A stretch of DNA of 64,000 bases, taken from Lasiosphaeria ovina. Taxonomy: Eukaryota > Ascomycota > Sordariomycetes > Sordariales > Lasiosphaeriaceae. Below the pieces are notes generated by a model that saw nothing but the letters and a program-made list of their open reading frames with translations, ran no database searches and was not told the origin of the DNA. This document shows positions 33,919-43,590 of the stretch, piece after piece (position 1 is the first letter of the stretch; each line of letters opens with the position of its first letter). A program made the position numbers and the translations under genes. The stretch is from NCBI GenBank assembly GCA_033439765.1, contig JAULSN010000011.1, positions 558,001-622,000 on the forward strand, written 5' to 3'.

Positions 33919-34683
33919 GACATGTTCTTGGCAGCTCGCAATGGCATCAGGGCCATGCGTGGAAGTTGAAAATAGATTGATGGCAAATAAATAGGCAGCC
34001 TCCAGGGCGGGTTGTCGAAACAGACAAGGGAGACGACGTTCAGCAACACAGCAGAAGCAACATGACCATCAAGACACAAGACAAACTTTGGAAAATGACG
34101 GGCCAGAACTGCGAGGTTATACGCAGCCTTTGCCTGTCCACGACACAAACCAGGCATCACGCCCACCCCTTATTGAAGTGCGACGCCAGCATCCATGCTG
34201 GGCGGAGAAGAAGGACTTGGCACATTCCACACTAGAACGCTCCGTGCAGTTTGGGAAATCGACAGCTAAAATGAGCTCGCCGGCCAACCGAAGAAAACGG
34301 GACGAGTATCCGGTCTCCAGGTATTAACAGCATGCGAAATTTGCCCAGGTGAGGATGCGTCAACACTCAACAAGAAGTTGCGAGCTTAACTTCTTTCTGA
34401 AAGGGCTTCTATTCCACACAGACAGCATGGATGTGCCGCGGTCTAGACTGCTGTTTTTGGCGGGCGTGTGGCCTCAAGTTTCAGCAGTCCAGCAGTCCAG
34501 GCCGCCTCAATACGTGCATGTAATAATTAAGGCGGGGCACATGGCTCTCAACGCTCATTCAAGTTGATGTTGTCTCAGCCATGGCCGACGAAAAACACTC
34601 ATTATTCACGCGCACTTGCAAAGACTGATTTGATCACTGCAAACACAAGTCCCGATGCATCCAGTGCCACAATGTCATGTCTA
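33919..34683. other. intergenic stretch
   Basis: About 0.75 kb between minus-strand genes; no gene or distinct site is seen. It should contain the promoter of the frameshifted locus and the 3' UTR of the HET gene. Confidence 0.3.
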
Positions 34684-36879
34684 TCAAACCAAATTCACCC
34701 ACCGCATCCCAATAGTATCCAAGACCTCCGTATAGTTCCCCCCGAGGCCCAGCTCATCCCACACCTCGCCGTTATTCCTCTGCGCCGCCTGCATCACTTT
34801 CTCCCGCTGCGCCGGCGTGGGGCTCGCCTTGCAGCCCAGCTCAGTATTAATACAGGCGACTTGATTGGCCATCATACCGTGCACGTAGGCGTCGCCTATC
34901 AGCTCGAAATATCCATCGTCCGTCTTTTTCGACGTGCTATCATTAGTTGTAGCTGCAGATTTTGCGGAGGGTGTGGTAGGCGGCGTCCAGGGCCGCAGCA
35001 CAACAGGCAGAGGGCAGCCTTTGATGATGGCGACGACGTCGTGCACTTGGACCATGGCGGCGACTAGGCAGAGGTAGCCGTGCTTGGTTGTTGCGAAGCG
35101 GAAGTTGAACAGGGCTCCCGAGTTCAGGAAGGCTTCGGCGAGCAGGGGCACGGTTGGGTTTTGTGCTGTATTATTATGATCGGCATCGTTATCGTTATTG
35201 TTGTCGTCGTCACTCATAAGCCATCGATCCCACGAGTCCCAGTGTTCCCGAGTATACTCGGCGCCGACAAGCTCGCCGTGGTGGCCCGTGGCTGTGATGA
35301 GGGTCAGGCGGTACGCTTCCAGGACGGAGTCGCCGTTCATATACGTCCCCGACAGTCGGGTATCGAGATGGTCGAGGTCGTGCTGAATGCAGTCGAGGCA
35401 GTGTTTGAATGATGGTCTTTCGCGAAACCGCGCTTCTCCTCTTTTATGGATATAGTCGAAGACAGTCTGGCCGACGTAAACGATTTCGTCCATCATCAAG
35501 CACCGGATGCCGATATACGACTGCAGCAGCTGCTTGGTCCGGCCCTTGAAGTTCCGGAGCGTCTCTGACATGTGTTCCCGGTCGAGTTTCCGGCGGTGAT
35601 GCTTTGGCAGCTCCCGCTTCCGGGCTGCTATTGTCAGGACAGGGGTTACCCCTGTGCTGCTGGGGCTAAACCCGCCCGCCGCCCACTCGAAGTGGTCGAT
35701 CAGCTCCGGGTTCGACTGCAAGACGGACGCGTCCAGCCGCCTGTAGTCGTGGACCCAGCTGGGGAGGACAGAGTTCGGCGGGTGTCTCGCCCTGCCGGCT
35801 CGAGAAAGCGAGGGCAGCCAGCCGTTTGTGAGAAGAGCCAGGCTGGTCTCGATGTACAGAATCTCCCACGGAATCCGGTAGTCGGCTCCGGGGGCCCAGC
35901 GGTTGAAGTCTCCGTGGCAGACGTTGCGGAGAGCGAATATCTTGTCGCGCGGGTCCGTGGCGGCATACGAGTTTCCCTGGAGGATCACATCGGCCAGGCT
36001 CGACACCGTCATGCCGTGCACGTCCTCGTCGGACCGGCGGAAGCGGATCCATCTGCTCGACTGGATCGACCTGACGGACACGAGGTTGCTTTGCGATTCT
36101 TGGTACGAGTGCGGAAAGTAGTCTGGCCAGCTGGCGGTGTGTCGCGGCATCAGGATCCACGCCAGCGCAAACACTTGGTCCCAGCTCACCGTGTCTGGGC
36201 CGCACAAGACGTGCGTGTCTCGGCACGCTGTTGCCTCCTGCTGAACCCACACGCGGTTGAACCACGGGCGGTTGATGAAAGCGACAAGGGCAGCTGCAAG
36301 TTCCCTGTCGTGCGCAGATGCCGGCTCCACGTCGAAGAAATACGTCTTGTCCCGGAACGCATCCCTCGCGGCAACGGAATTCCCAAATTTCAAGACAGCG
36401 CCCAGCTCGTCGATGTACCTGGCCGGGTCCAGGCTTGCGGCGAACTCGACCGCCAGATGACTATTGTCGGCCGCTGGGCCGAGCCACACGACGACACTGA
36501 CGGCGGACGAGTAGATATGGTGCATCATGGAGACCTGCTGCGAGCGCTCCTCGATGTCGCTCTGGTTGATGCAGATGGCGTCGATCCAGACGACACGCGG
36601 CCGGTCCGGGTGCCGGAGGTGGGCCAGCATGTCGAACGCGTTCCTCTGGATCCGCATGGCGAGGCCATTGCACTCCATGAGCAGGGGGTCTGCCGCAGAG
36701 CCCCAGGTGTACGAGGTAGCCTCGTACTCGTTTTCGATCTGCTGGAGCTGGGTGACGATGAGCTCGCACTTGATGGGGGCAGACACGGGGCCGGGATGCA
36801 GTTGGAGGACGCGAAGAGGCAGGGTGCCCTCCAGTGGCTTGTAGAGGTCGTGTGCCAGGTGCAAGTTCCAAACGTCCAT
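34684..36879 (-). CDS. HET-domain (heterokaryon incompatibility-type) protein
   Basis: A single-exon gene; from the ATG at 36879 (MDVWNLHLAHD) it encodes 731 residues. The HET domain occupies about 50-200: EYEATSYTWGSAADP, RVVWIDAICINQSDIEERSQQVSMMHHIYSSAVSVVVWLGPA, and farther on the TDPRDKIFALRNVC segment that follows HET domains in this class. The remaining 350 residues are the variable C-terminal part with no known partner domain. HET proteins trigger cell death when unlike fungal individuals fuse, and related ones act in innate immune responses. No ankyrin, WD or NACHT domain is fused. An in-frame ATG-less extension to 36957 encodes a hydrophobic stretch and is less likely to be used. 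Confidence 0.93.
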   Translation of the reverse strand: MDVWNLHLAHDLYKPLEGTLPLRVLQLHPGPVSAPIKCELIVTQLQQIENEYEATSYTWGSAADPLLMECNGLAMRIQRNAFDMLAHLRHPDRPRVVWIDAICINQSDIEERSQQVSMMHHIYSSAVSVVVWLGPAADNSHLAVEFAASLDPARYIDELGAVLKFGNSVAARDAFRDKTYFFDVEPASAHDRELAAALVAFINRPWFNRVWVQQEATACRDTHVLCGPDTVSWDQVFALAWILMPRHTASWPDYFPHSYQESQSNLVSVRSIQSSRWIRFRRSDEDVHGMTVSSLADVILQGNSYAATDPRDKIFALRNVCHGDFNRWAPGADYRIPWEILYIETSLALLTNGWLPSLSRAGRARHPPNSVLPSWVHDYRRLDASVLQSNPELIDHFEWAAGGFSPSSTGVTPVLTIAARKRELPKHHRRKLDREHMSETLRNFKGRTKQLLQSYIGIRCLMMDEIVYVGQTVFDYIHKRGEARFRERPSFKHCLDCIQHDLDHLDTRLSGTYMNGDSVLEAYRLTLITATGHHGELVGAEYTREHWDSWDRWLMSDDDNNNDNDADHNNTAQNPTVPLLAEAFLNSGALFNFRFATTKHGYLCLVAAMVQVHDVVAIIKGCPLPVVLRPWTPPTTPSAKSAATTNDSTSKKTDDGYFELIGDAYVHGMMANQVACINTELGCKASPTPAQREKVMQAAQRNNGEVWDELGLGGNYTEVLDTIGMRWVNLV

Positions 36880-37243
36880 GGTGGCTGTGTCGTTAATAAG
36901 AGACACTTGGATGTTGTGATGAACAACCACCACCACCAGCAACCTGGCCCCTGTCATGACCCGACCCAGCCCAACCCAGGACCATGGGGGGGTGGAAGCC
37001 TAACACACTACCCCGCTTCAAGGCTGCCTCTCCGCCAAGACTGGTAAACGGCCAACAAAGCGGCCGCTTGTTAGACATGATATTTCTGACTAACCGTCCA
37101 CGAGAATTTGATGTAAATTCTTAATTCTTAAATAAGATGTGACTAAACTTTGTATAAAATTCTTTTTCCCTTGTGTGTTAATGCATTATTCCATATCTAA
37201 AGCAATCGCAAACCCCCCCTCTCCACGGCATCTCGCTCAGAAA
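36880..37243. other. intergenic stretch
   Basis: The promoter side of the HET gene and the 3' flank of the DUF3716 gene; nothing else is seen. Confidence 0.3.
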
Positions 37244-38644
37244 CTACTCATCTCCCCTTGCCTCTTGGTCCTTCAGCCGGGCCATGAAGACCCTGTTAAT
37301 GGCAACGAGCCGCGTGCTCGTGTCCTCCTGCCACTCCATCAGATGCTCCTGCGTAGCCACGAGGCTGGCTGTCGACATCTTGCGGTATCTGCTCTCCCAG
37401 GAGCGGACCTTGGTGTCGAGCGCGTTTTCTGGGGGCGGGGATGCCGACGCCGCCAAGCGAGGTGGAGGTACCGGCGGCGGAAGTATTCCGGTGACAGACT
37501 GGGGCAGTTGCGGGTCCTTCTGCGGCTGTTGGGCGTTGTAACCACCCGCCTGATGCCGAATGACATCGGACGTGATGTGGTTTGCCGGAATCTGGCGGGT
37601 TGGGATGGGCGTCTCTTTGGGAGCGGCATAAACAGTTTGATCTGCGGTGCGCGTCACATCATTAACAACAGGAGGCTTGAGATTTGGCAGCCGGTTTTCC
37701 TCGTGAATTTCTGAAAAGATACAATTGGTCAGCTGAGTCTCTTGCTGAACGGATGTCGAGATCTTAGGCAGTGGTAACATACCTCCGGCGGTGCGAAGCG
37801 TGCAAATTGAGCCATGGCGGTTGTACAAACAGTTTGCACAGGCCCCGCGCGGTAATATGAGGGTAGAAGGGATGTTCACCACGACGCACCCGGCATATCG
37901 TCCACTGCCCCTTTGACATCTCCCGCAGGCCTGTTCGCCGGAAAGAAGCTCGCCTGTTGCTTGCATAAAGTAAGATGGTATGTTCAGTGCCTTTTCGGTT
38001 CTGAATGGCCTCCGAACTGTGGGCACGCGCCGTACGAGGCAGTTGGCCAGAGTCTTGGTGTGCTTGTTGCGCATTTCGCGTATTGGGAATTGAGGATACA
38101 TTTGGCTGAAGAGCTGGAGGGCAGCTGTGGTGATTAAAGTTAGCACCGAGGTTCAGGTTCCATCCCGAGACGCCGGGGCAAAGGACTCGGGCTCACTTCT
38201 AGGGGAGGCGGGTTGGAGCATCGCCTGTGCTTGGGGTTGTGGGGCAGTCGGCGCTACTAGGGACTGGGAGTTGCCATAGCCATAGCCAGACATGTCGGTG
38301 CCGGCGGACTGTGGCGGCGGACTGTCTTCCACCACCTTGACGGGGACAGAAGTGGAGGCTCGTGCCGAAACGATCCTAAGCGTCTTTCTGCGCTGGGTGC
38401 CAGAGCCTGAGCTGTCGCGGGCTTTGCGTTTTAAGCTGCCAGCCTCGTTAGGAAGCCTCCCAGCGACGTGGTTGCTGTGGTGAGATGCCTCGTCCTTCAC
38501 CAGGGCAACTGAGCCGAAGAAGTCGACATTTATCTCGGAGGCGGCGTCTGATCTAGGCTCGTCGTCGAGGTCTGAATCCTGAGCAACTGACGAGTCCGAG
38601 TGCCAGTCGCTCACGTCCTCTGGGCCGGATACGGCCGGGGGCAT
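37244..38644 (-). CDS. DUF3716 Cys-rich protein
   Basis: Exons 38644-38197, 38124-37783 and 37710-37244 give 418 residues; intron 2 has textbook GTATGT and TTTTCAG ends, and intron 1 has a CTAAC branch site. Residues 1-150 are acidic to Ser-rich with a basic SLKRKARDSSGSGTQRRK patch that could be a nuclear signal. The DUF3716 core (about 200-260) has CGRCQRGSGRYAGCVVV and GACANCLYNRHGSIC, i.e. Cys at about 216, 219, 229, 245, 248 and 257, consistent with metal binding. A Pro-rich linker (ILPPPVPPPR) follows, and the last 60 residues look helical. The domain is found only in fungal proteins, and its role is unknown; a chromatin or transcription role is a guess from the patch and Cys pattern. 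Confidence 0.85.
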
Positions 38645-39369
38645 CTTGGCTGCGCTTGCTAAGAACCCGCCCGATTGACGCGATGACGATGAAAGAAGGT
38701 TTGAGATGGCAGTCGCGTGTCCCCACCCCAGATGGCTCCGCGATTACTTCCGCAGATGCGATCTGTGACAGGAAGAATTCGGTACTTCGTGTCAGTAGCT
38801 TTCTTCTCAAGGCCATCGATATTTGGCAGTCGGCAGCAAGGGACGTGGCGGGGCCACGGTGTCGAGTGATGGACCGTCAGATTTCTTGAGTCGTGAAATG
38901 TTCCGAGTTTTGGCTCACTTTCTAGGTGCCGTTGTACGTGACAGGTCTCCGTCTTCTCTGATGTCCTCCCGCCGTCGGTCTACCCCAGCTACTTATTATT
39001 ACCTGTGCGCTGCGCCAACTTCTGCCTGTCGCGATGGTGATTGGCCCTCTCGGCCGACCGCCCGACCCACTAACATCGTGTCGTGTCATTGATTATCTCA
39101 TCATGAGCCAATGCCCAGTTTGGTCCCAGCCAGTTGTTACATAGTACACAGTAGAAACCCTGTTTGTTGGCTGGCTACAAAGCTAAAAGGACCAGGGTCA
39201 GGGGGTCCCCGGCAAGCCGAAAAGTACCCAACGCCACCAAACCAGGGCCCTTTTCTGGGAGCCTGGCGCCACATCATAGCTCTTACCTGCGTTGGCAATC
39301 TGCCCGCCAAAGTGCAAATGAGGGCATTCCCGGCGCCCGGGCATTTGACGGCGTATTCAAAGCGTAGTT

Positions 39370-39459
39370 GAGGGTGCAATTGAGGGTGCATTTGAGGGTG
39401 CGTTTGAGGGTGCATTTGAGGGTGTTTTTGAGGGTGCATTGAGGGTGCATTTGAATGTG
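39370..39459. repeat. 12-bp minisatellite
   Basis: About seven and a half imperfect copies of a 12-base unit close to GAGGGTGCATTT, with small substitutions (GCAATT, GCGTTT, GTTTTT) and one 11-base copy. Read on the minus strand the unit would encode His-Pro-Gln-Met-type repeats, but there is no gene around it. Confidence 0.9.
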
Positions 39460-39468
39460 TAAATGAGA

Positions 39469-39631
39469 GATCACGAAGTAAACAAAGGACCGGGCATTGA
39501 GGTGCGCTCCGGTGGAGGAGGCTTATAGGGCCATAAAGCGATGAAGCCCCTAGAAATGCACGTGTATAAGCTTATAGGGGAGAGGGGGTTCCAGGGTGCC
39601 CTATGCGTAAGATCACGAAGTAAACAAAGGA
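39469..39631. repeat. 21-bp direct repeat pair, 142 bp apart
   Basis: The 21-mer beginning GATCACGAAGTAAACAAAG occurs at 39469-39489 and 39611-39631. The sequence after each copy is also weakly similar (both contain a TTGAGGT segment), so this looks like an old tandem duplication of about 142 bp directly next to the minisatellite. Confidence 0.85.
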
Positions 39632-40171
39632 TTCGCCTTGGTGTTGAGGTCCATGCGTGCGCCTAGGGCGACCAGGGCGCTAAAGTCCCTGTACACTAAA
39701 TACAGCGGTCGGGAGCCTCGAATGGCGGTTGTCAACCAGTGCAGAGCCCCAAATGCAGCTTTTTCTTGCATTGGAAAAAGGCCCTGGCTTGGGCATTATT
39801 TGTGGGCTTTCAAGGGGGGTACATGCCCAGCGCCTAGCGCGTACAAATTTGGCCTAGTCTAGCCTGCGCTTTCCTTCAGCCCCGAGGGCTCTTGGCTAAC
39901 ATGGCTGGCTAATAATACTAACGGAAAACAGCGGCTTTTTGGCTTGAACCAAACTGGGCACAAGGGTGGCGAGTGAGAGTCGATAACCTCCCACGAGCGC
40001 AAATACGACCAAAATATCTACCAAACGTCTCACATGCAACCTGCAACCGATACCCGGGGACTTCGAGGTCGGCTTTGAGATCCCTGAATTATTACGGGAA
40101 TGCCCGGCAGAAGCGGCTTGTTGGTGCTTGGCAGGCAAGACGCGGATCCACTATAGAGTAGGCGGCATCAA

Positions 40172-40236
40172 ACAGAAAGAGACGTCACAGAAGAAAGAGA
40201 CGTCACAGAAGAAAGAGACGTCACAGAAGAAAGAGG
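40172..40236. repeat. 18-bp tandem repeat with CRE-like core
   Basis: Three full copies and a partial fourth of the unit AGAAAGAGACGTCACAGA, each with a GACGTC palindrome. The core TGACGTCT on the opposite strand is close to the ATF/CREB site TGACGTCA. The array lies about 170 bases past the stop codon of the DUF1996 gene, so a regulatory role is uncertain. Confidence 0.85.
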
Positions 40237-40402
40237 CGGTACCTAAGAAGTGCTGTGAAAGCCTTTCTATCTGACTAGAGCTGGCAATGTCCCAGGATAT
40301 ATCGCACCAGACGAGAACTTGAAAGTTACACGCGCAAACGAGACACAATGCACACATCTCCGCCCCCCCCCTCTTGCAGTCCGTTTGCGAGTTGCGACCC
40401 GG

Positions 40403-41483
40403 TTAGGCGACCTTCATGGCGCCCGGCAGCTCGGTGAGCCAGCCGTTGAGGTTCTCCTTGATCTTGGGGCTTATGGTGCACTTGTTGGTGTCGGCGATGG
40501 TCTGCAGCTTGAGCGTCGGGCAGTTGACCTTGTCGGAGAAGAGGTCGCTCTGGCAGTTGGCGTCCATGGCGCGCTGCAGCGCGTCGCCCTTCCAGCCGAA
40601 CACGTAGTCGCCGTGGTTCCCGTAGCCCGTGGGGTCGCCAAACGACCACACGAAGGGCTGCGACCCGTCGGTGGGCCACAGCGACTTATCGTTGAAGGGC
40701 TGCGTGTTCCAGTACGTCTCGTAGAAGACCTGCGGGATCGTCACGGGGTGCGTCGACGGGCACTTGCTGCCCGACGGGTACGCCACGTGCGACTGGTGGT
40801 CCGGGCTATCGAGGTTCTGCCCGTCCCAGCACGTCGGGAACCGCACCGTCACCATGATGCCCGCCTGGCACTGCCCCGTCGGGAAGTCGAACCGGTACCC
40901 GGACCGCGTGGACGACGTCGCCAGGCAGGTGAACTGCAGCGACGGGTTCTGCTTGGCCTGCGCCTGCGTGCGGAACGCCGGGTTGCCGACCGTCATGCGG
41001 AAGCCCGGCTTGAACGCCTGCACCTTGCCCGAAGACAGGTAGTACACCGTCTGCCCGCCGTTGGACTGCGTGTACCCGAGCCCGTTGCCGTACGTCGACA
41101 CGCGCTTGAACGTGCCGTTGCGCGCCCGGAAGAACAGCACCGCCGTCCAGTAGTTGGAGAAGTCCTCTAGCGGCATGCAGCTCGTGCACGTCGCCGTCGA
41201 CGCCATGTCGTGCGCCGAGTGGTCCATGGTGACGTTGAAGGCGTTGCCGCCGACGACCTGGTGGAGATGTGGCGACGGCGCCTGTCCAGGGTTGACAAGA
41301 CTGTGCCGGAGAAACGTGTTAGATGGCAATGCTGACCCGGCTCAAGGGCTCGCCTTGCTATGTTTGGCTAACTTACGGGTCGATACGGTCCACAACAAGC
41401 TGGGCGCACGAGAAGCGAAGCTGCGCCGCGTTGACGCTAGGCGCCACAGCCGCGGCGGCGAGAACGAGGTCTCTCCAGTGCAT
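40403..41483 (-). CDS. DUF1996 secreted protein, two exons
   Basis: Exons 41483-41377 and 41300-40403 give 334 residues. It begins with a secretion signal (MHWRDLVLAAAAVAPSVNA). DUF1996 landmarks are [91 protein letters not shown] and a terminal GWLTELPGAMKV. It is clearly homologous to the protein encoded at 2210-3585, though the two differ in intron number. The single intron splits the Pro codon in DP-LVNPG, the same place and phase as intron 1 of the paralogue. Several Cys in the mature protein suit an extracellular location. Role unknown beyond the family. Confidence 0.93.
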
Positions 41484-42936
41484 ATTGAACTTGCTGCTAC
41501 GCGCTGTAGCTACCGGGTTGGCGTTTGAGTGTAAGGCCACTAGAGGCTGGCTTTCGACACTGAGACAGGCGCCAGAGATACAAGGCAGAGAAAGAAGGTC
41601 TTGGCACTCCCTGCTACGATTTCGCCCTGTAGGCAGCGCGCTGGCGACTTATCTAGCCATCTGGCCTCGAGGCTGCGTCGTGTTCGGCACGCAAGTACCG
41701 AGCGTGTCTGGTTTGCCGGCGGCCACCACGCTCGCCGGCCATGTGAGCTTCCAGAATCCTCTTCACCACGTTTAATAAACCGGCTTTTCTCGTAGTTGGA
41801 TGCCGGGGGCCGACGCTTTGCGAGGGCCTATATAAACTGCGTCAACCCCCTTTCCATACGTGACGACATAAATGTGTGGGGTGGCCAACGGCAGTTGGGC
41901 TTCGCGCTCGAGTAGATTGAAGGACCTATGGGTCCCAAGTTGCCGCGTCTCCCGACTGGACCGGGTGATTTGGTCCAAATTTGGAGCTGTCTGGAGGACA
42001 AGCTTTCTTCAATCAAAGTGTCGAAGCGATGTGGGTGGGCGAGCCGAGCGTTTAATTAACGATTCGTTACTTTGGGCAGCCAATGAACTCGGTCCCAGGT
42101 CCCATTTTGTCTTTGTCTCTCCGCAAATAGTCCGGGGAAGTGTGTGAGTGTGGGGAAGGCCGGCAGGTCCCGAGTGCATGATGGTGCCTGCACGTTTATG
42201 CTGCCCGAAGCAAGTGGCGAGCCTTGGCTTTTCTCATCGTGTCATGTCAACAACCTTTTCTGGACTCGGTGGTGAATCCAACATTTGCTTGCGCTTCAAT
42301 CTCTGGTGCGAACAACGAAGGATAATGGGTGGCGTTGAGTGAGTGGTTGAGGCGATGATTATTGGCAAGGAGGAAGATCAAGAAACGTAGATCTTGGCAT
42401 TTAGCCGTCGTTCTGGTTGCCCTTAACCACCCACACCAGTGCCGTGTGGCGTGCGCTGCACCAGGAAGATCGCTGCACCAGGAGGATGTTGAAAGCGGCC
42501 GCCGGCCCCACGACCCTATCCGTTTTGCAGGAGCACGCAAATGGAGGGACTTCCGAAGCGTATGTTGACTGGGCACCTACTAAAGACATTCCCGCTTCAG
42601 TCTCCTAATAGCTCTAGCAAGAACCAAGATAGTGACCAAAACAAGGCTCCGGCTTGGATTCTTGCTTCGTGCGACGCCTTTAAATACTCGGAGACTTATC
42701 AGACCGCTTTCGAAGTGTTAAGGTCCTGCTGCAACGCCAAGTCACCAGAAGATGCCGGTCCCATCGGGTCAAGACGACTCAGAAATCACGGCTGCGAGGC
42801 TGGTCACAACGGAGATGGTTGGCTTTATCTCGCTGTCGGCGCTGCTCCTCTGTTCAGGGAATTCTCGGCGTGGAGCACGGCTTGGAGGAGAGGCGGAGCT
42901 AGCCGACCTTTCCGGACGGGCGCCGAATCATCACAG
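41484..42936. other. intergenic stretch
   Basis: No gene is supported. The first 400 bases should be the promoter of the DUF1996 gene. Open frames in both directions lack domains. Confidence 0.35.
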
Positions 42937-43590
42937 TCAGGTCCATAACCAGTTCGGGCCGAGATGGCGTGCTTGCGCATTGCCGCCGACTGTTGACAAG
43001 TTTGGGCACATAATTAGACGTCGTGGCATCTTGGTGTCCTGAGAACCTGAGTAGCCTGATACCGGTTTGCCTGGCACCTGGTTTCCAGCGTTGAAAATGA
43101 GTCCACCCGAGTCGCCGTGGCAGCTGGTCAGGTTGGTGTAGCATGTCTGCACGTTGCGGTCATTCTTGTCCGCTGGGACGGGGCACGCGTTTCGCCGGTT
43201 GCAGATTGCCGTGCCGTACTAGAGAGTCATTTCATCCTCATGGCCAAGCATCCGAAGTTCCGAACGACGTCGCCATGGGCCGGTGGCTGCGGCTGGGTTG
43301 CAGCCTTTTCGAGCATGAAAATGGCCACGGCCACCTGGCCAGACCGCAGAGATGGGCTGACTTGGTGTAACTGCGCCAAATTAATGTTCCGACGACAACT
43401 TCTGTTTCAGTATAACTATACGGTAGGTGTAAAGAGAGGTCACTTACGGGCTGAATCCGTGCACTTTCTGGGAATGTCAACAAATAGAATTCCCTCATCG
43501 CCTCGAAAATAAATGACGAAGTAGTAATTGGCGAGACCCAACATGCTTCTGCAAATTGGCCTGGATTTTGGTACTGTCGCGAGCCGTCAT
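42937..43590 (-). pseudogene. trypsin-like gene remains (GDSGG piece)
   Basis: The frame from about 43225 down to the stop at 42937 contains YGTAICNRRNACPVPA, then QTCYTNLTSCHGDSGGLIF, the active-site Ser motif of S1 serine proteases, with Cys residues where disulfides are usual. It is bounded upstream by an in-frame TAG that could be a CTCTAG acceptor. Farther upstream another coding-like run starts at ATG 43590 (MTARDSTKIQANLQKHVG) and continues one base out of frame (LANYYFVIYFRGDEGILF, then a GTAAGT donor at 43446). No His/Asp part of the triad is seen. The two pieces may belong to one decayed gene or to different ones; only the GDSGG piece is assigned to S1. Confidence 0.45.

Larger units (their letters stand above)
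38645..40402. other. intergenic stretch with minisatellites
   Basis: No gene is supported in 1.75 kb. The stretch carries three repeat structures listed separately (39370-39459, 39469/39611 and 40172-40236). The remainder holds the DUF3716 promoter and the 3' flank of the DUF1996 gene. Confidence 0.45.

Noticed and set aside
35572..37047. 491-codon open frame opposite the HET gene
   Set aside because: It is the antisense shadow of the HET-domain gene, whose minus-strand frame has clear domain motifs.
39137..39439. His/Pro/Gln repeat peptide from the minisatellite
   Set aside because: The frame exists only because the 12-bp repeat is a multiple of three; there is no gene structure around it.
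40319..41170. 283-codon plus-strand frame over the second DUF1996 gene
   Set aside because: Antisense shadow; the minus strand carries the conserved DUF1996 motifs and signal peptide.
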